Shown here piece by piece: positions 1 to 8,225 of a stretch of 64,000 nt of DNA (position 1 is the stretch's first letter; each line of letters begins with the position of its first letter). Source of the stretch: Prevotella sp. UBA4268 (lineage in GTDB: Bacteria > Bacteroidota > Bacteroidia > Bacteroidales > Bacteroidaceae). The stretch is taken from positions 1 through 64,000 of the forward strand of contig DGWC01000107.1 of the NCBI GenBank assembly GCA_002395135.1. Reading direction: 5' to 3'. Below the pieces are notes generated by a model. It was not told where the DNA came from. It saw only the letters and a list, made by a program, of their open reading frames with translations, and ran no database searches. The position numbers were made by a program, and so were the translations under genes.

Positions 1-92
1 ACCTGTCTCGGTCCTGCCAATATCTGCATAAAGTGCCTTGGTTCAAGGATGCGCTCCCGTAGCGTGTGATATTGCTTTCGTATATAAGTCAT
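1..92 (-). CDS. AAA_14-type ATPase, N-terminal fragment
   Basis: Thirty codons are open from an ATG at 92 to the window edge. They read MTYIRKQYHTL... and end in ILAGPRQV, which is the lead-in to a Walker A loop of the GPRQVGKT kind. That matches the N-terminus of the Bacteroidota ATP-binding proteins with an AAA_14/DUF4143 architecture, a large and mobile-looking family of unknown cellular role. The Walker A lysine and everything after it lie outside the window. The identification rests on about 30 residues, so the family is likely but the function is open. Four ~22 bp repeats lie just upstream of the start. Confidence 0.6.
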   Translation of the reverse strand, partial: MTYIRKQYHTLRERILEPRHFMQILAGPRQ

Positions 93-176
93 ACTCAAAA
101 CGATTGTAGATTTTACTCAATTCTTATTGCAACTTTACTCAAATCTCGCTGCAAAATTACTCAATTCTTCTCAATA
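89..176. repeat. Four degenerate 22 bp direct repeats
   Basis: Units begin at about 89, 111, 133 and 155. Each contains the core TACTCAA at the same offset, giving a regular 22 bp spacing. They sit directly upstream of the AAA ATPase start (minus strand). On the minus strand one unit includes TAATTTTGC, a good Bacteroidota -7 element, so the array covers the likely promoter of that gene. Confidence 0.55.
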
Positions 177-299
177 GACCAAATAAATCAATCATAAAAT
201 CAACAAATTCCATTTATTCTTTATCTTTTTACCATTTTCATTTGTTAATGTTTCTATTTTAACGTGAGTTCGATGTAAGAAAAGTGTCCAAAAAGTTGT

Positions 300-365
300 A
301 GGAGTGAAATATTTTTTGTACCTTTATAGGTGAAAATCAAATAGATACAAACAACATTCACTCCT
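300..365 (+). promoter_or_regulatory. Inverted repeat flush against the transposase start
   Basis: AGGAGTGAA at 300-308 is the exact reverse complement of TTCACTCCT at 357-365, and the transposase ATG begins at 366. A transcript entering from outside the element would fold this region and bury the bases before the start codon. IS10 and IS50 use comparable structures to limit transposase made by read-through. Its role here is inferred. Confidence 0.5.
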
Positions 366-1265
366 ATGATGACTGCAAATTTAATAGAAATTTTCTGTAT
401 TCTCGACGAATACTGCAAATATTTTACTCCAGAGTTGAAAAAACATCTGGTTGACACCTCAGGCAAGAGGCATCGCAACCGTCCATGCTGTCTTTCCGAC
501 AGCGAGGTGATGACGATACTGGTGCTGTTCCACACCATGCATTTCCGCGACCTCAAGTCCTTCTACCTCGGCTACGTCTGCCAGCATATGCGCAAGGATA
601 TTCCCCATACGGTCTCCTACAACCGTTTCGTGGAGCGGCAGGCACAGGTGGCCCTTCACCTGCTGCTGTTCCTTCAGACCTGCGCTTTGGGCAAGTGCAC
701 TGGCATTTCCATTATAGACTCCACACCGCTGGTGTCGTGCCACATCAAGCGGATGCACATGCACAAGACAAGGAAGGGCTGGGCGGCCAAGGGCAAGTGT
801 ACCATGGGATGGTTCTATGGGTTCAAGTTGCATCTGGTCATCAACGACAAGGCAGAGATCATACAATGGCAGCTTACACCGGGCAATGTGGATGACAGGG
901 CACCGCTGAAAGATAGCCGCTTCACGGAGAAACTCTTCGGGAAACTCTTTGCCGACAGGGGATACATCAGTCAGGACCTCTTTGAAATGTTGTTTGTTGA
1001 CGACATACATTTGGTCACGAAGATCAAGAAGAACATGAAGAACTCGCTGATGAACCTCTATGACAAGCTCATGCTAAGGAAACGCTCTGTTATTGAGACT
1101 GTGAATGACGAACTGAAGAATGTATGCCAGATTGAACATACCAGACACCGTTCCATCGACAACTTTGCCACCAACCTGTTCGCTGGACTTATTGCCTACA
1201 ACCTACTACCAAAGAAGCCCGAAATGAATATAGAAATCATCGATAAAAGTAGACTTATTGCGTAA
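366..1265 (+). CDS. IS982-family transposase
   Basis: This 299-residue DDE transposase cuts and pastes its own element. Visible catalytic blocks are IIDSTPL (about residue 117, first Asp), LFADRGYIS (about residue 196, second Asp), and [13 protein letters not shown] near residue 240, which supplies the Glu. The N-terminal [14 protein letters not shown] is typical of the IS982 group, which includes IS195 of Porphyromonas. The length is normal for the family and the frame is intact, so the element may still be active. Start is the ATG at 366. Confidence 0.9.
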   Translation: MMTANLIEIFCILDEYCKYFTPELKKHLVDTSGKRHRNRPCCLSDSEVMTILVLFHTMHFRDLKSFYLGYVCQHMRKDIPHTVSYNRFVERQAQVALHLLLFLQTCALGKCTGISIIDSTPLVSCHIKRMHMHKTRKGWAAKGKCTMGWFYGFKLHLVINDKAEIIQWQLTPGNVDDRAPLKDSRFTEKLFGKLFADRGYISQDLFEMLFVDDIHLVTKIKKNMKNSLMNLYDKLMLRKRSVIETVNDELKNVCQIEHTRHRSIDNFATNLFAGLIAYNLLPKKPEMNIEIIDKSRLIA

Positions 1266-1288
1266 GGCTTACGTCGAACTCACGTTAA

Positions 1289-1518
1289 TAGTTATCTTTT
1301 GCCGTACAAAAGACAACGGCATCGGCATACCGCCCCAGCACCAGAAACGCATCTTCGAGCGGTTCTACCGGATTGACAAAGGGCGAAGCCGGCAGATGGG
1401 CGGCACGGGCCTCGGCCTCTCCATCGTGAAAAACGCCGTGGTGCTCCATGGCGGAACCATCGCCATCAAAAACATACAAGAAAAAGGACTTCACTTTGAA
1501 TTCTCAATCAAGAAATAA
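1289..1518 (+). pseudogene. Histidine kinase, C-terminal remnant
   Basis: Only the last ~75 codons of a sensor kinase remain. They contain the ATP-lid part of the HATPase domain: [20 protein letters not shown] (G1 box and F box) and [14 protein letters not shown] (G2 box), ending in FEFSIKK. This resembles PhoR/ResE-type kinases. The phosphoacceptor His, the sensor region and the N box are missing because the IS982 element ends immediately upstream. No matching 5' part exists to the left of the element. The reading frame does run back into the IS end, but the product cannot be a working kinase. Confidence 0.8.
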
Positions 1519-1533
1519 GGGCATGCTCAACTT

Positions 1534-1887
1534 CTATATGCCTCGCGCATGCCCATACTTAGCCTTCACAATCTCATAAGAATTGCGCGTCAACTCGCGA
1601 AGCAAGCCTTCGGGAGCCGTTTGCGGACAAATGCCAATCCAGTATTTGGGCGACATATTGAACGGTTTTCCGATATAATCGTGCTCAGCCATCAGTTCGC
1701 CGATACGATCGGACTGGCATTTCAAGGTGACAACACTGAAACGGTCGCAATCGAAAAACGAAAACATGTGGCCGCAAACATAAAACACCAGCACACCACT
1801 GGCATAGCGAAAGGCCGTGAAGGGCAGTCTCTCCTCCACATCTTCGCCCAACGAAAGGCAAAATTCGCGATAGTCTTCTATGTTCAT
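1534..1887 (-). CDS. MmcQ/YjbR-family protein
   Basis: A 117-residue cytoplasmic protein starting MNIEDYREFCLSLG. The sequence carries the family pattern: an N-terminal helix, VEERLPF, a DRFSVVTLKC strand, and the C-terminal PKYWIGI..TAPEGLLRELTRNSYEIVKAK. YjbR-like proteins have a double-wing DNA-binding-like fold, but no biochemical role is established. The frame is open 14 codons further upstream; I prefer the ATG at 1887 because it aligns with the family start. It stands alone, convergent with the kinase remnant, with a TATTTTTG -7 element on its strand near 1919-1926. Confidence 0.8.
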   Translation of the reverse strand: MNIEDYREFCLSLGEDVEERLPFTAFRYASGVLVFYVCGHMFSFFDCDRFSVVTLKCQSDRIGELMAEHDYIGKPFNMSPKYWIGICPQTAPEGLLRELTRNSYEIVKAKYGHARGI

Positions 1888-2133
1888 AAACCCACTCGAT
1901 GTGATTGATAGCACCGTGCAAAAATACAAAAAATCATGGAAACAATAGTCGTTTTCGTCGAAATCTTATTTATTTATATAAATGTGGGATTTTTTGCGAA
2001 CACCCGCATTAAGCACATGTAACACTATAAAAAATCTTAAATATGAATTTTCTTTGCGCTTTGTATAGCGTATTCGAAAAAAATATTGTATTTTTACACC
2101 CAAATTCAAACTTATTAATCAATCAAACTACAA

Positions 2134-3300
2134 ATGAAACACATGAAATCACTGATTTGCGGTGCGGGAATGGCCCTCGTTCTCTGTGCTGCTTGCGGCG
2201 GCAACAAGTCCGCCACCACCGCATCGGGACTCAACCCCGCGGCTTTCGACACAACCATCAACGAGAAACCGGTGAAGTTGTTCACCCTTACCAACGCCAA
2301 CGGCATGGAGGTGTGCATCACCAACTTCGGCGGGCGCGTAGTGTCGCTCATGGTGCCCGACAAGGACAACGTGCTACGCGACGTGGTGCTCGGCTATGAC
2401 AACGTGGCCCAGTATGCTGATAGCGTGAACTCACCCAGCGACTTCGGTGCCGCCATCGGACGCTATGCCAACCGCATCAAAAACGGACTGATGACCATCG
2501 ATGGGCAGACCATCCAATTGCCCAGGAACAATTTCGGACATTGCCTGCACGGAGGACCCAGCGGATGGCAATACCAGGTGTATGACGCCAACCAGCCCAA
2601 TGACTCCACACTGGTGCTCACCATGATGTCGCCCGACGGCGATAACGGATTCCCCGGCAATGTGAAAGCCGACGTTACTTACGTGGTGAGAAACAACAAT
2701 AGCCTCGACATCACCTATGCCGCCGTGACCGACAAGAAGACGGTGGTGAACATGACCAACCACTCGTATTTCAACCTGAACGGAGATGCCAACAAGACGG
2801 TGGAAAACCATGTGCTCCACGTGAACGCATACATCTACACGCCGTCGGACGACACCTATATGACCACGGGCGACACGGCATGGGTGAAAGGCACCCCGAT
2901 GGATTTCATGGAGCCGAAAGAGATTGGCAAGGATGTCAACAACTTTGACTATAAGCCCATCAAGAACGCCAACGGATTCGACCACAACTGGTGCCTGGCC
3001 TCGTATCACGACGGCAAGGGCAACATCAAGCAACTGGCCGCAAGCCTCTATTCGCCAGAGACGGGCATCATGATGGAGGTGTTCACCAACGAGCCAGGCA
3101 TCCAAGTGTATACGGGCAATTTCCTCGAGGGAAAGGTGGCCGGCAAGGGCGGCATCAAGTATGCCAAGCATGCGGGCGTGTGCCTGGAAACGCAGAAATA
3201 TCCCGACTCACCCAACAAGCCCAAGTGGCCGTCACCGCTACTGAGCCCGGGAGAGAAGTATTACTCGCATTGCATCTATAAGTTCGGAGTGGTGAAATAA
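2134..3300 (+). CDS. Aldose 1-epimerase, lipoprotein, arabinose operon
   Basis: This 388-residue galactose-mutarotase family enzyme interconverts alpha and beta sugar anomers. Motifs seen are the CLHGG loop (about residue 136), NMTNHSYFNLNGD (catalytic His, about residue 208) and VCLETQKYPDSPN (the general-base Glu, about residue 350). An N-terminal signal ends in a lipobox, VLCAAC, with Cys at about residue 22, so the enzyme should be lipid-anchored in the periplasm or outer membrane rather than cytosolic. It is the first gene of the arabinose cluster, 64 bp before the Na+ symporter, which fits preparing the right arabinose anomer for import. The same gene order is known in Bacteroides thetaiotaomicron. 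A second, soluble paralogue lies at 30474. Confidence 0.92.
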   Translation: MKHMKSLICGAGMALVLCAACGGNKSATTASGLNPAAFDTTINEKPVKLFTLTNANGMEVCITNFGGRVVSLMVPDKDNVLRDVVLGYDNVAQYADSVNSPSDFGAAIGRYANRIKNGLMTIDGQTIQLPRNNFGHCLHGGPSGWQYQVYDANQPNDSTLVLTMMSPDGDNGFPGNVKADVTYVVRNNNSLDITYAAVTDKKTVVNMTNHSYFNLNGDANKTVENHVLHVNAYIYTPSDDTYMTTGDTAWVKGTPMDFMEPKEIGKDVNNFDYKPIKNANGFDHNWCLASYHDGKGNIKQLAASLYSPETGIMMEVFTNEPGIQVYTGNFLEGKVAGKGGIKYAKHAGVCLETQKYPDSPNKPKWPSPLLSPGEKYYSHCIYKFGVVK

Positions 3301-3322
3301 AGCCACTCCCCACTTTGCGCGG

Positions 3323-3337
3323 AGGCCGGCACGGCCT
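3323..3337 (+). other. Small hairpin between mutarotase and symporter
   Basis: AGGCCG-GCA-CGGCCT forms a 6 bp stem with a 3 nt loop in the 64 bp gap. No T run follows, so it is more likely an mRNA processing or stability element than a terminator. Confidence 0.35.
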
Positions 3338-3364
3338 AACGATTATTCTTAAACATTAGTAAAT

Positions 3365-5044
3365 ATGGCATTATTAGACTGGATTGTTATCGGTGTATTC
3401 TGTTGTGCACTGATAGGTATTGTGATTTGGGTGGTCAGCCAGAAGAACGACAACTCGGCTGACTATTTCCTCGGGGGTAAGGATGCTACGTGGATTGCCA
3501 TCGGTGCATCCATCTTCGCCTCGAACATTGGTTCAGAACACTTGATTGGACTCGCCGGAGCAGGTGCTTCGAGCGGCATGGCCATGGCCCACTGGGAAAT
3601 TCAGGGATGGATGATTCTGATTCTGGGATGGGTGTTCGTGCCGTTCTATTCGCGCTCAATGGTGTATACCATGCCGGAATTCCTCGAGAAGCGCTACAAC
3701 AAGGAGAGCCGCACCATTCTCTCGGTGATCTCGCTCATCAGTTATGTGCTTACCAAGGTGGCCGTAACCGTGTATGCGGGCGGACTGGTGTTCCAGCAGG
3801 TGTTCGGCATCAAGGAATTGTGGGGCATCGACTTCTTCTGGATTGCGGCCATCGGATTGGTGCTGATCACGGCCGTGTATACCATCTTCGGAGGTATGAA
3901 GTCAGTGCTCTATACGTCGGTATTGCAAACGCCCATCCTCTTGCTGGGCTCGCTCATTATCCTGGTGCTGGGACTGAAGGCGCTGGGCGGATGGGACGAG
4001 ATGATGGCCACGTGCTCGATTCAAACCGTTAACGAGTATGGCGACCACATGACCGACCTGATTCGCGACCTGCGCGACCCCGACTATCCGTGGCTGGGAG
4101 CACTGGTTGGCTCTGCCGTCATCGGTTTCTGGTACTGGTGTACCGACCAGTATATCGTGCAACGTGTGCTCTCGGGAAAGAATGAGAAGGAGAGCCGCCG
4201 CGGTACCATCTTCGGTGCTTACCTGAAGTTATTACCCGTGTTCCTGTTCTTGATTCCAGGTATGATTGCCTATTCCTTAAGTACTAAGGGCATCACATTG
4301 GCCAACGGCGAGGTGTTTGTGCTCTCAACGCCCGATGCCGCCTTCCCGACACTCGTGGCCAAATTGTTGCCCGCAGGTGTCAAAGGCCTTGTGGTTTGTG
4401 GTATCCTGGCTGCCCTGATGTCTTCGCTCGCATCGTTGTTCAACTCGTCGGCCATGCTTTTCACCATCGACTTCTGGAAGCGTCTGAAACCATCCACATC
4501 CGAGAAGAGCCTGGTGCGCATCGGACAGATTGCCACCGTGGTAATCGTGGCGCTCGGCATTCTCTGGATTCCCATCATGCGCTCCGTAGGTAACGTGCTC
4601 TATAACTACCTCCAGGACGTGCAGAGCGTGCTCGCTCCGGGCATCGCCGCCGCATTCCTCTTGGGCATCTGCTGGAAGCGCGCATCGGCCAAAGGCGGCA
4701 TGTGGGGACTGCTCTCGGGCATCATCATCGGTTTGACACGTCTCGGTGCCAAGGTGTATTATAGCAATGCCACCGAAGCAAGCGACAACTGGTTCAAGGC
4801 CGTATTCTACGACTTCAACTGGCTCTATTTCTGCGGTGTCATGCTCGTCGTGTGCTGCCTGGTGGTCATTATCGTCAGCCTTTGCACGGAGGCTCCCGCA
4901 CCCAACAAGATTCAAGGACTGGTGTTCGGCACTTCCACACCCGAGCAGAGGGCTGCCACCCGTGCCAGTTGGAACATGTGGGACGTGATTCACACCTGCA
5001 TTATCCTGGCCATCACCGTGGCTTTCTACATCTATTTCTGGTAA
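3365..5044 (+). CDS. Sodium:solute symporter, probable L-arabinose importer
   Basis: A 559-residue inner-membrane protein of the SSS/SGLT family with 13-14 predicted membrane segments. Near residues 57-72 it has the family pattern IFASNIGSEHLIGLAGAGA, and the middle holds FWYWCTDQYIVQRVLSGKN, typical of Na+/sugar cotransporters. It would import a sugar with Na+. Its position between a mutarotase and the arabinose regulator indicates L-arabinose; the Bacteroides counterpart in the same order is called AraP. It is 27 bp upstream of araR and probably co-transcribed. The substrate assignment is from context, not from sequence alone. Confidence 0.9.
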   Translation: MALLDWIVIGVFCCALIGIVIWVVSQKNDNSADYFLGGKDATWIAIGASIFASNIGSEHLIGLAGAGASSGMAMAHWEIQGWMILILGWVFVPFYSRSMVYTMPEFLEKRYNKESRTILSVISLISYVLTKVAVTVYAGGLVFQQVFGIKELWGIDFFWIAAIGLVLITAVYTIFGGMKSVLYTSVLQTPILLLGSLIILVLGLKALGGWDEMMATCSIQTVNEYGDHMTDLIRDLRDPDYPWLGALVGSAVIGFWYWCTDQYIVQRVLSGKNEKESRRGTIFGAYLKLLPVFLFLIPGMIAYSLSTKGITLANGEVFVLSTPDAAFPTLVAKLLPAGVKGLVVCGILAALMSSLASLFNSSAMLFTIDFWKRLKPSTSEKSLVRIGQIATVVIVALGILWIPIMRSVGNVLYNYLQDVQSVLAPGIAAAFLLGICWKRASAKGGMWGLLSGIIIGLTRLGAKVYYSNATEASDNWFKAVFYDFNWLYFCGVMLVVCCLVVIIVSLCTEAPAPNKIQGLVFGTSTPEQRAATRASWNMWDVIHTCIILAITVAFYIYFW

Positions 5045-5071
5045 AAACAACACTAACGGGGAGAAAAGAAT

Positions 5072-5749
5072 ATGGCATCCTTCTATGCTGAACATGACAA
5101 GGTATACGTGGCCGTCGATTGCATCGTCTTTGGTTTCGACAAGAAGAAACTAAAAGTGCTGCTCGGCAAGCGCCAGATGGATCCAGGACGTGGGGAGTGG
5201 TCGCTCTACGGGGGATTCGTCGGCGAAAACGAGAGCATCGACGAGGCGGCATACAGGGTGCTCTATCATCTTACAGGACTGAAGCACATCTACATGCGAC
5301 AGGTGGAAGCCTTCGGTGCCGTGGGACGTGATCCCGGCGAGCGGGTGATCTCGATAGCCTATTGCGCGTTGATCAACGTGAGCGACTATCAAGAGTACCT
5401 GCTCGTGAAACACGACGTGGAATGGGTTGACGCAGATGCCATTCCCGCTCTCTATTCCGACCACAACATCATGGTAAAGAAAGCCCTGACGCTCTTGCGC
5501 AAGCATATCAACTCGGAACCGCTCAGTTTCAACCTGCTGCCCGATTTGTTCACGCTTACCCAACTTCAACTGGTCTACGAGGCCATCCTCGGCGAGGAAC
5601 TCGACAAGCGCAATTTCCGCAAGCGTATCAAGGCTATCGACATGATCGAGAAAACGGAACTCATCGACAAGAACAGTTCCAAGAGGGGGGCTGCCCTGTA
5701 TCGATTCAATAAAAGAATGTATCAGGAATCTCCGTTCTTCAGGCTTTAA
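5072..5749 (+). CDS. araR: AraR, Nudix-fold arabinose regulator
   Basis: A 225-residue regulator with an N-terminal Nudix domain (residues 10-135) and a C-terminal winged helix (about 150-215, LLPDLFTLTQLQLVYEAIL...). The Nudix box keeps G48, E54 and R62, but the metal-binding Glu pair is replaced (R-V-L-Y-H-L at 62-67 where active enzymes have R-E-x-x-E-E). It should therefore bind a ligand rather than hydrolyse a nucleotide. This is the architecture of B. thetaiotaomicron AraR, a repressor released by L-arabinose. It sits inside the operon it is expected to control. I could not identify its operators with confidence. Confidence 0.88.
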   Translation: MASFYAEHDKVYVAVDCIVFGFDKKKLKVLLGKRQMDPGRGEWSLYGGFVGENESIDEAAYRVLYHLTGLKHIYMRQVEAFGAVGRDPGERVISIAYCALINVSDYQEYLLVKHDVEWVDADAIPALYSDHNIMVKKALTLLRKHINSEPLSFNLLPDLFTLTQLQLVYEAILGEELDKRNFRKRIKAIDMIEKTELIDKNSSKRGAALYRFNKRMYQESPFFRL

Positions 5750-5791
5750 GGCGAATGGGCGGATGTTCTTAAAAATGGTTACAAAAGCATT

Positions 5792-6487
5792 ATGTTAGAA
5801 GAACTGAAAGAAAAAGTATTCAAAGCCAATCTCGACCTGGTGAAGCACAATCTGGTGATCTTCACATGGGGAAACGTGTCGGGCATCGACAGGGAGAAAG
5901 GCCTCGTGGTGATCAAACCGTCGGGGGTGAGTTATGACAAGATGAAGGCCTGCGACATGGTGGTGGTTGACCTGGAGAGCGGAAAGGTGGTCGAGGGCGA
6001 CCTGAACCCGTCGTCTGACACCCCCACACACCTTGTTCTCTACAAGGCGTTCCCCGAACTGGGCGGCATCGTGCATACACATTCCACCTATGCCACGGCT
6101 TGGGCTCAGGCAGGAAAGGATATTCCCAACATCGGCACAACTCACGCCGACTATTTCCACGACGAGATTCCATGCACGTATGACATGACGGCCGACAAAA
6201 TGGATGAATATGAGAAGGAAACAGGCGTGGTGATCGTTGACCGCATCAAGAGCGGCAATATCAATCCCGTGCACACACCGGGCGTTCTTGTGAAGAACCA
6301 CGGCCCGTTCTCATGGGGCAAGGATGCCGACCAGGCCGTCTATAATGCCGTGGTGATGGAACAAGTGGCCAAGATGGCGTTTGTGTCGTTCATGGTGAAC
6401 CCAGAGACCACGATGAACCCCTTGCTCATTGAAAAGCATTTCAGCCGCAAGCACGGGCCGAATGCATATTACGGACAAAAGAAATAA
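5792..6487 (+). CDS. araD: L-ribulose-5-phosphate 4-epimerase
   Basis: A 231-residue class II aldolase-fold enzyme that converts L-ribulose 5-phosphate to D-xylulose 5-phosphate, the last arabinose-specific step. The N-terminus has ITWGNVSG-like [11 protein letters not shown] (residues 24-34) and the phosphate site KPSGVSYD. The Zn ligands lie in [13 protein letters not shown] (about residues 95-107) and KNHGPFSWG (about 168). Length matches the E. coli enzyme. It is 42 bp after araR and 20 bp before araA. Confidence 0.95.
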   Translation: MLEELKEKVFKANLDLVKHNLVIFTWGNVSGIDREKGLVVIKPSGVSYDKMKACDMVVVDLESGKVVEGDLNPSSDTPTHLVLYKAFPELGGIVHTHSTYATAWAQAGKDIPNIGTTHADYFHDEIPCTYDMTADKMDEYEKETGVVIVDRIKSGNINPVHTPGVLVKNHGPFSWGKDADQAVYNAVVMEQVAKMAFVSFMVNPETTMNPLLIEKHFSRKHGPNAYYGQKK

Positions 6488-6507
6488 CTAACAAAAGAAT
6501 AATAAAA

Positions 6508-8055
6508 ATGAAAAAGGTATTTGAAAACTATGAGATTTGGTGGGTAACGGGTGCCCAGTTGCTTTACGGAGGCGACGCGGTTGTTCAAGTGGACGGCCAC
6601 TCGAAGGAAATGGTGGACGGTCTTAACAATAGCGGAAACATTCCCGTGAAGATCGTATACAAAGGCACCGCCAACTCTTCGAAAGAGGTGGAGGCCGTGA
6701 TGAAGGCCGCTAACAACGACGAGAAGTGCATCGGCATCATCACATGGATGCACACGTTCTCGCCCGCCAAGATGTGGATTCACGGATTGCAACAATTGAA
6801 GAAGCCCCTACTCCACTTCCACACACAATATAACGCGGAAATTCCATGGAACGAAATCGACATGGACTTCATGAACCTCAACCAGAGCGCTCACGGCGAC
6901 CGCGAGTTCGGACATATCTGTGCACGACTCAGAATTCCGCGCAAGGTAGTGGTTGGCCATTGGAAGGAGGAGAAGGCTCAGCAGCACATCGCCGTATGGG
7001 CAAGGGTTTGTGCCGGTTGGGCAGACGCTCAAGACATGCTGATCCTTCGTTTCGGCGACCAGATGAACAATGTTGCCGTTACCGATGGTGATAAGGTGAG
7101 TGCCGAGCAGGTGCTGGGCTATCACGTCGACTATTGCCCCGTTTCGGAACTCATGGAACATTGGAAGGAAGTAACCGACGAGCAGGCCGACCAACTCTTC
7201 GACACCTATCTGAAAGAGTATGACCATGCCGCCGAACTTGAAGACAAGAACTCCGAACTGGGCAAAAAGGTATGGAATGCCGCCAAGGCTGAGTTGGCCC
7301 TTCGCTCTATCCTTACGGAAAAGGGTGCCAAGGGATTCACCACCAACTTCGACGACTTGGGTACTCAGGACATAAACGACCCGAAATTCGTTGGTTTCGA
7401 CCAGATTCCAGGACTTGCCTCTCAACGTTTAATGGCCGAGGGCTATGGCTTCGGTGCTGAGGGTGACTGGAAATCGGCTGCCTTGTATCGCACGGTGTGG
7501 TTCATGACGCAAGGTCTTCCCACGGGATGTTCCTTCCTGGAGGACTACACGCTCAACTTCGACGGAGAAAAGAGTGCCATTCTTCAGTCACACATGTTGG
7601 AGGTTTGCCCGCTCATTGCCGCCGAGAAACGCCCCAAACTCGAGGTTCACTTCCTCGGCATCGGCATCAGAAAAGAGCAGACGGCACGCCTGGTGTTCAC
7701 CTCAAAGGAAGGCCCCGGCGTAACGGCCACCGTTGTGGACATGGGCAACCGCTTCCGTCTGATTGTGAACGATGTGGAGTGCATCAAGCCGAAACCACTT
7801 CCCAAGTTGCCGGTTGCATCGGCTCTTTGGATTCCGCAACCGAACTTTGAAATCGGTGCCGGCTCATGGATCCTGGCCGGTGGCACACACCACTCTTGCT
7901 TCTCTTATGACATCACACCCGAATACTGGCAAGATTATGCCGAGATTGCCGGTATCGAGATGATTCATATCGACAAGAATGCCACCATGGAGGGCATCAA
8001 GCAGCAACTTCGTGTCAACGAAGTGTATTATATGCTTAACAAAGCATTGAAATAA
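6508..8055 (+). CDS. araA: L-arabinose isomerase
   Basis: A 515-residue cytoplasmic isomerase that converts L-arabinose to L-ribulose using Mn2+. The N-terminus has WWVTGAQLLYGGD. The C-terminal half has the metal-ligand Glu residues in SFLEDYTLNF and HMLEVCPL, and the His in THHSCFSYD near residue 453. Length is close to the usual 500. It follows araD by 20 bp. A 12 bp hairpin lies immediately downstream and may separate it from the ribulokinase gene. Confidence 0.96.
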   Translation: MKKVFENYEIWWVTGAQLLYGGDAVVQVDGHSKEMVDGLNNSGNIPVKIVYKGTANSSKEVEAVMKAANNDEKCIGIITWMHTFSPAKMWIHGLQQLKKPLLHFHTQYNAEIPWNEIDMDFMNLNQSAHGDREFGHICARLRIPRKVVVGHWKEEKAQQHIAVWARVCAGWADAQDMLILRFGDQMNNVAVTDGDKVSAEQVLGYHVDYCPVSELMEHWKEVTDEQADQLFDTYLKEYDHAAELEDKNSELGKKVWNAAKAELALRSILTEKGAKGFTTNFDDLGTQDINDPKFVGFDQIPGLASQRLMAEGYGFGAEGDWKSAALYRTVWFMTQGLPTGCSFLEDYTLNFDGEKSAILQSHMLEVCPLIAAEKRPKLEVHFLGIGIRKEQTARLVFTSKEGPGVTATVVDMGNRFRLIVNDVECIKPKPLPKLPVASALWIPQPNFEIGAGSWILAGGTHHSCFSYDITPEYWQDYAEIAGIEMIHIDKNATMEGIKQQLRVNEVYYMLNKALK

Positions 8056-8061
8056 TCATAC

Positions 8062-8128
8062 AAGCAAAATGAAGAATTAAAATTGAAACCTCACAAGAGG
8101 GCATCATTTTTAGTTTTTCATTTTGCTT
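8062..8128 (+). terminator. Hairpin after araA
   Basis: AAGCAAAATGAA at 8062-8073 pairs exactly with TTCATTTTGCTT at 8117-8128. A 3-T tail completes TTTTT after the GC, giving partial intrinsic-terminator character. The loop is long (43 nt). It probably reduces read-through into the ribulokinase gene, which then has about 100 bp of leader for its own promoter. Confidence 0.45.
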
Positions 8129-8225
8129 TTTCCTTAACGAATTCCAACCTTTATATAAGTTGGTATGCGTGATATTTGTAATCGGTTAATTATTAGGTTT
8201 TTATCATTAAAACATAAACAACAAG

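Larger units (their letters stand above)
259..1288 (+). mobile_element. IS982-family insertion sequence, complete
   Basis: The element is about 1,030 bp. Its ends are imperfect inverted repeats: TTAACGTGAGTTCGATG... at 259-279 and the complement, with one mismatch (CGACG for CGATG), at 1268-1288. It encodes one full-length transposase. I see no target duplication: the bases outside the two ends differ, and the flanking genes do not match each other (an ATPase promoter on the left, a histidine kinase 3' end on the right). That points to a later deletion or recombination between copies rather than simple insertion. Confidence 0.85.

Noticed and set aside
459..1010. A 183-codon minus-strand frame inside the IS982 transposase.
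   Set aside because: It is the reverse reading of a strongly supported transposase and matches nothing I know.
1955..2133. AraR operator upstream of the arabinose operon.
   Set aside because: Several AT-rich partial palindromes exist, but none is repeated convincingly before the other arabinose genes, so I do not name a site.
2431..3171. A 246-codon minus-strand frame inside the mutarotase.
   Set aside because: Its composition (Val, His, Gly, Arg-rich) is what the complement of this GC-rich gene gives; no recognisable domain.
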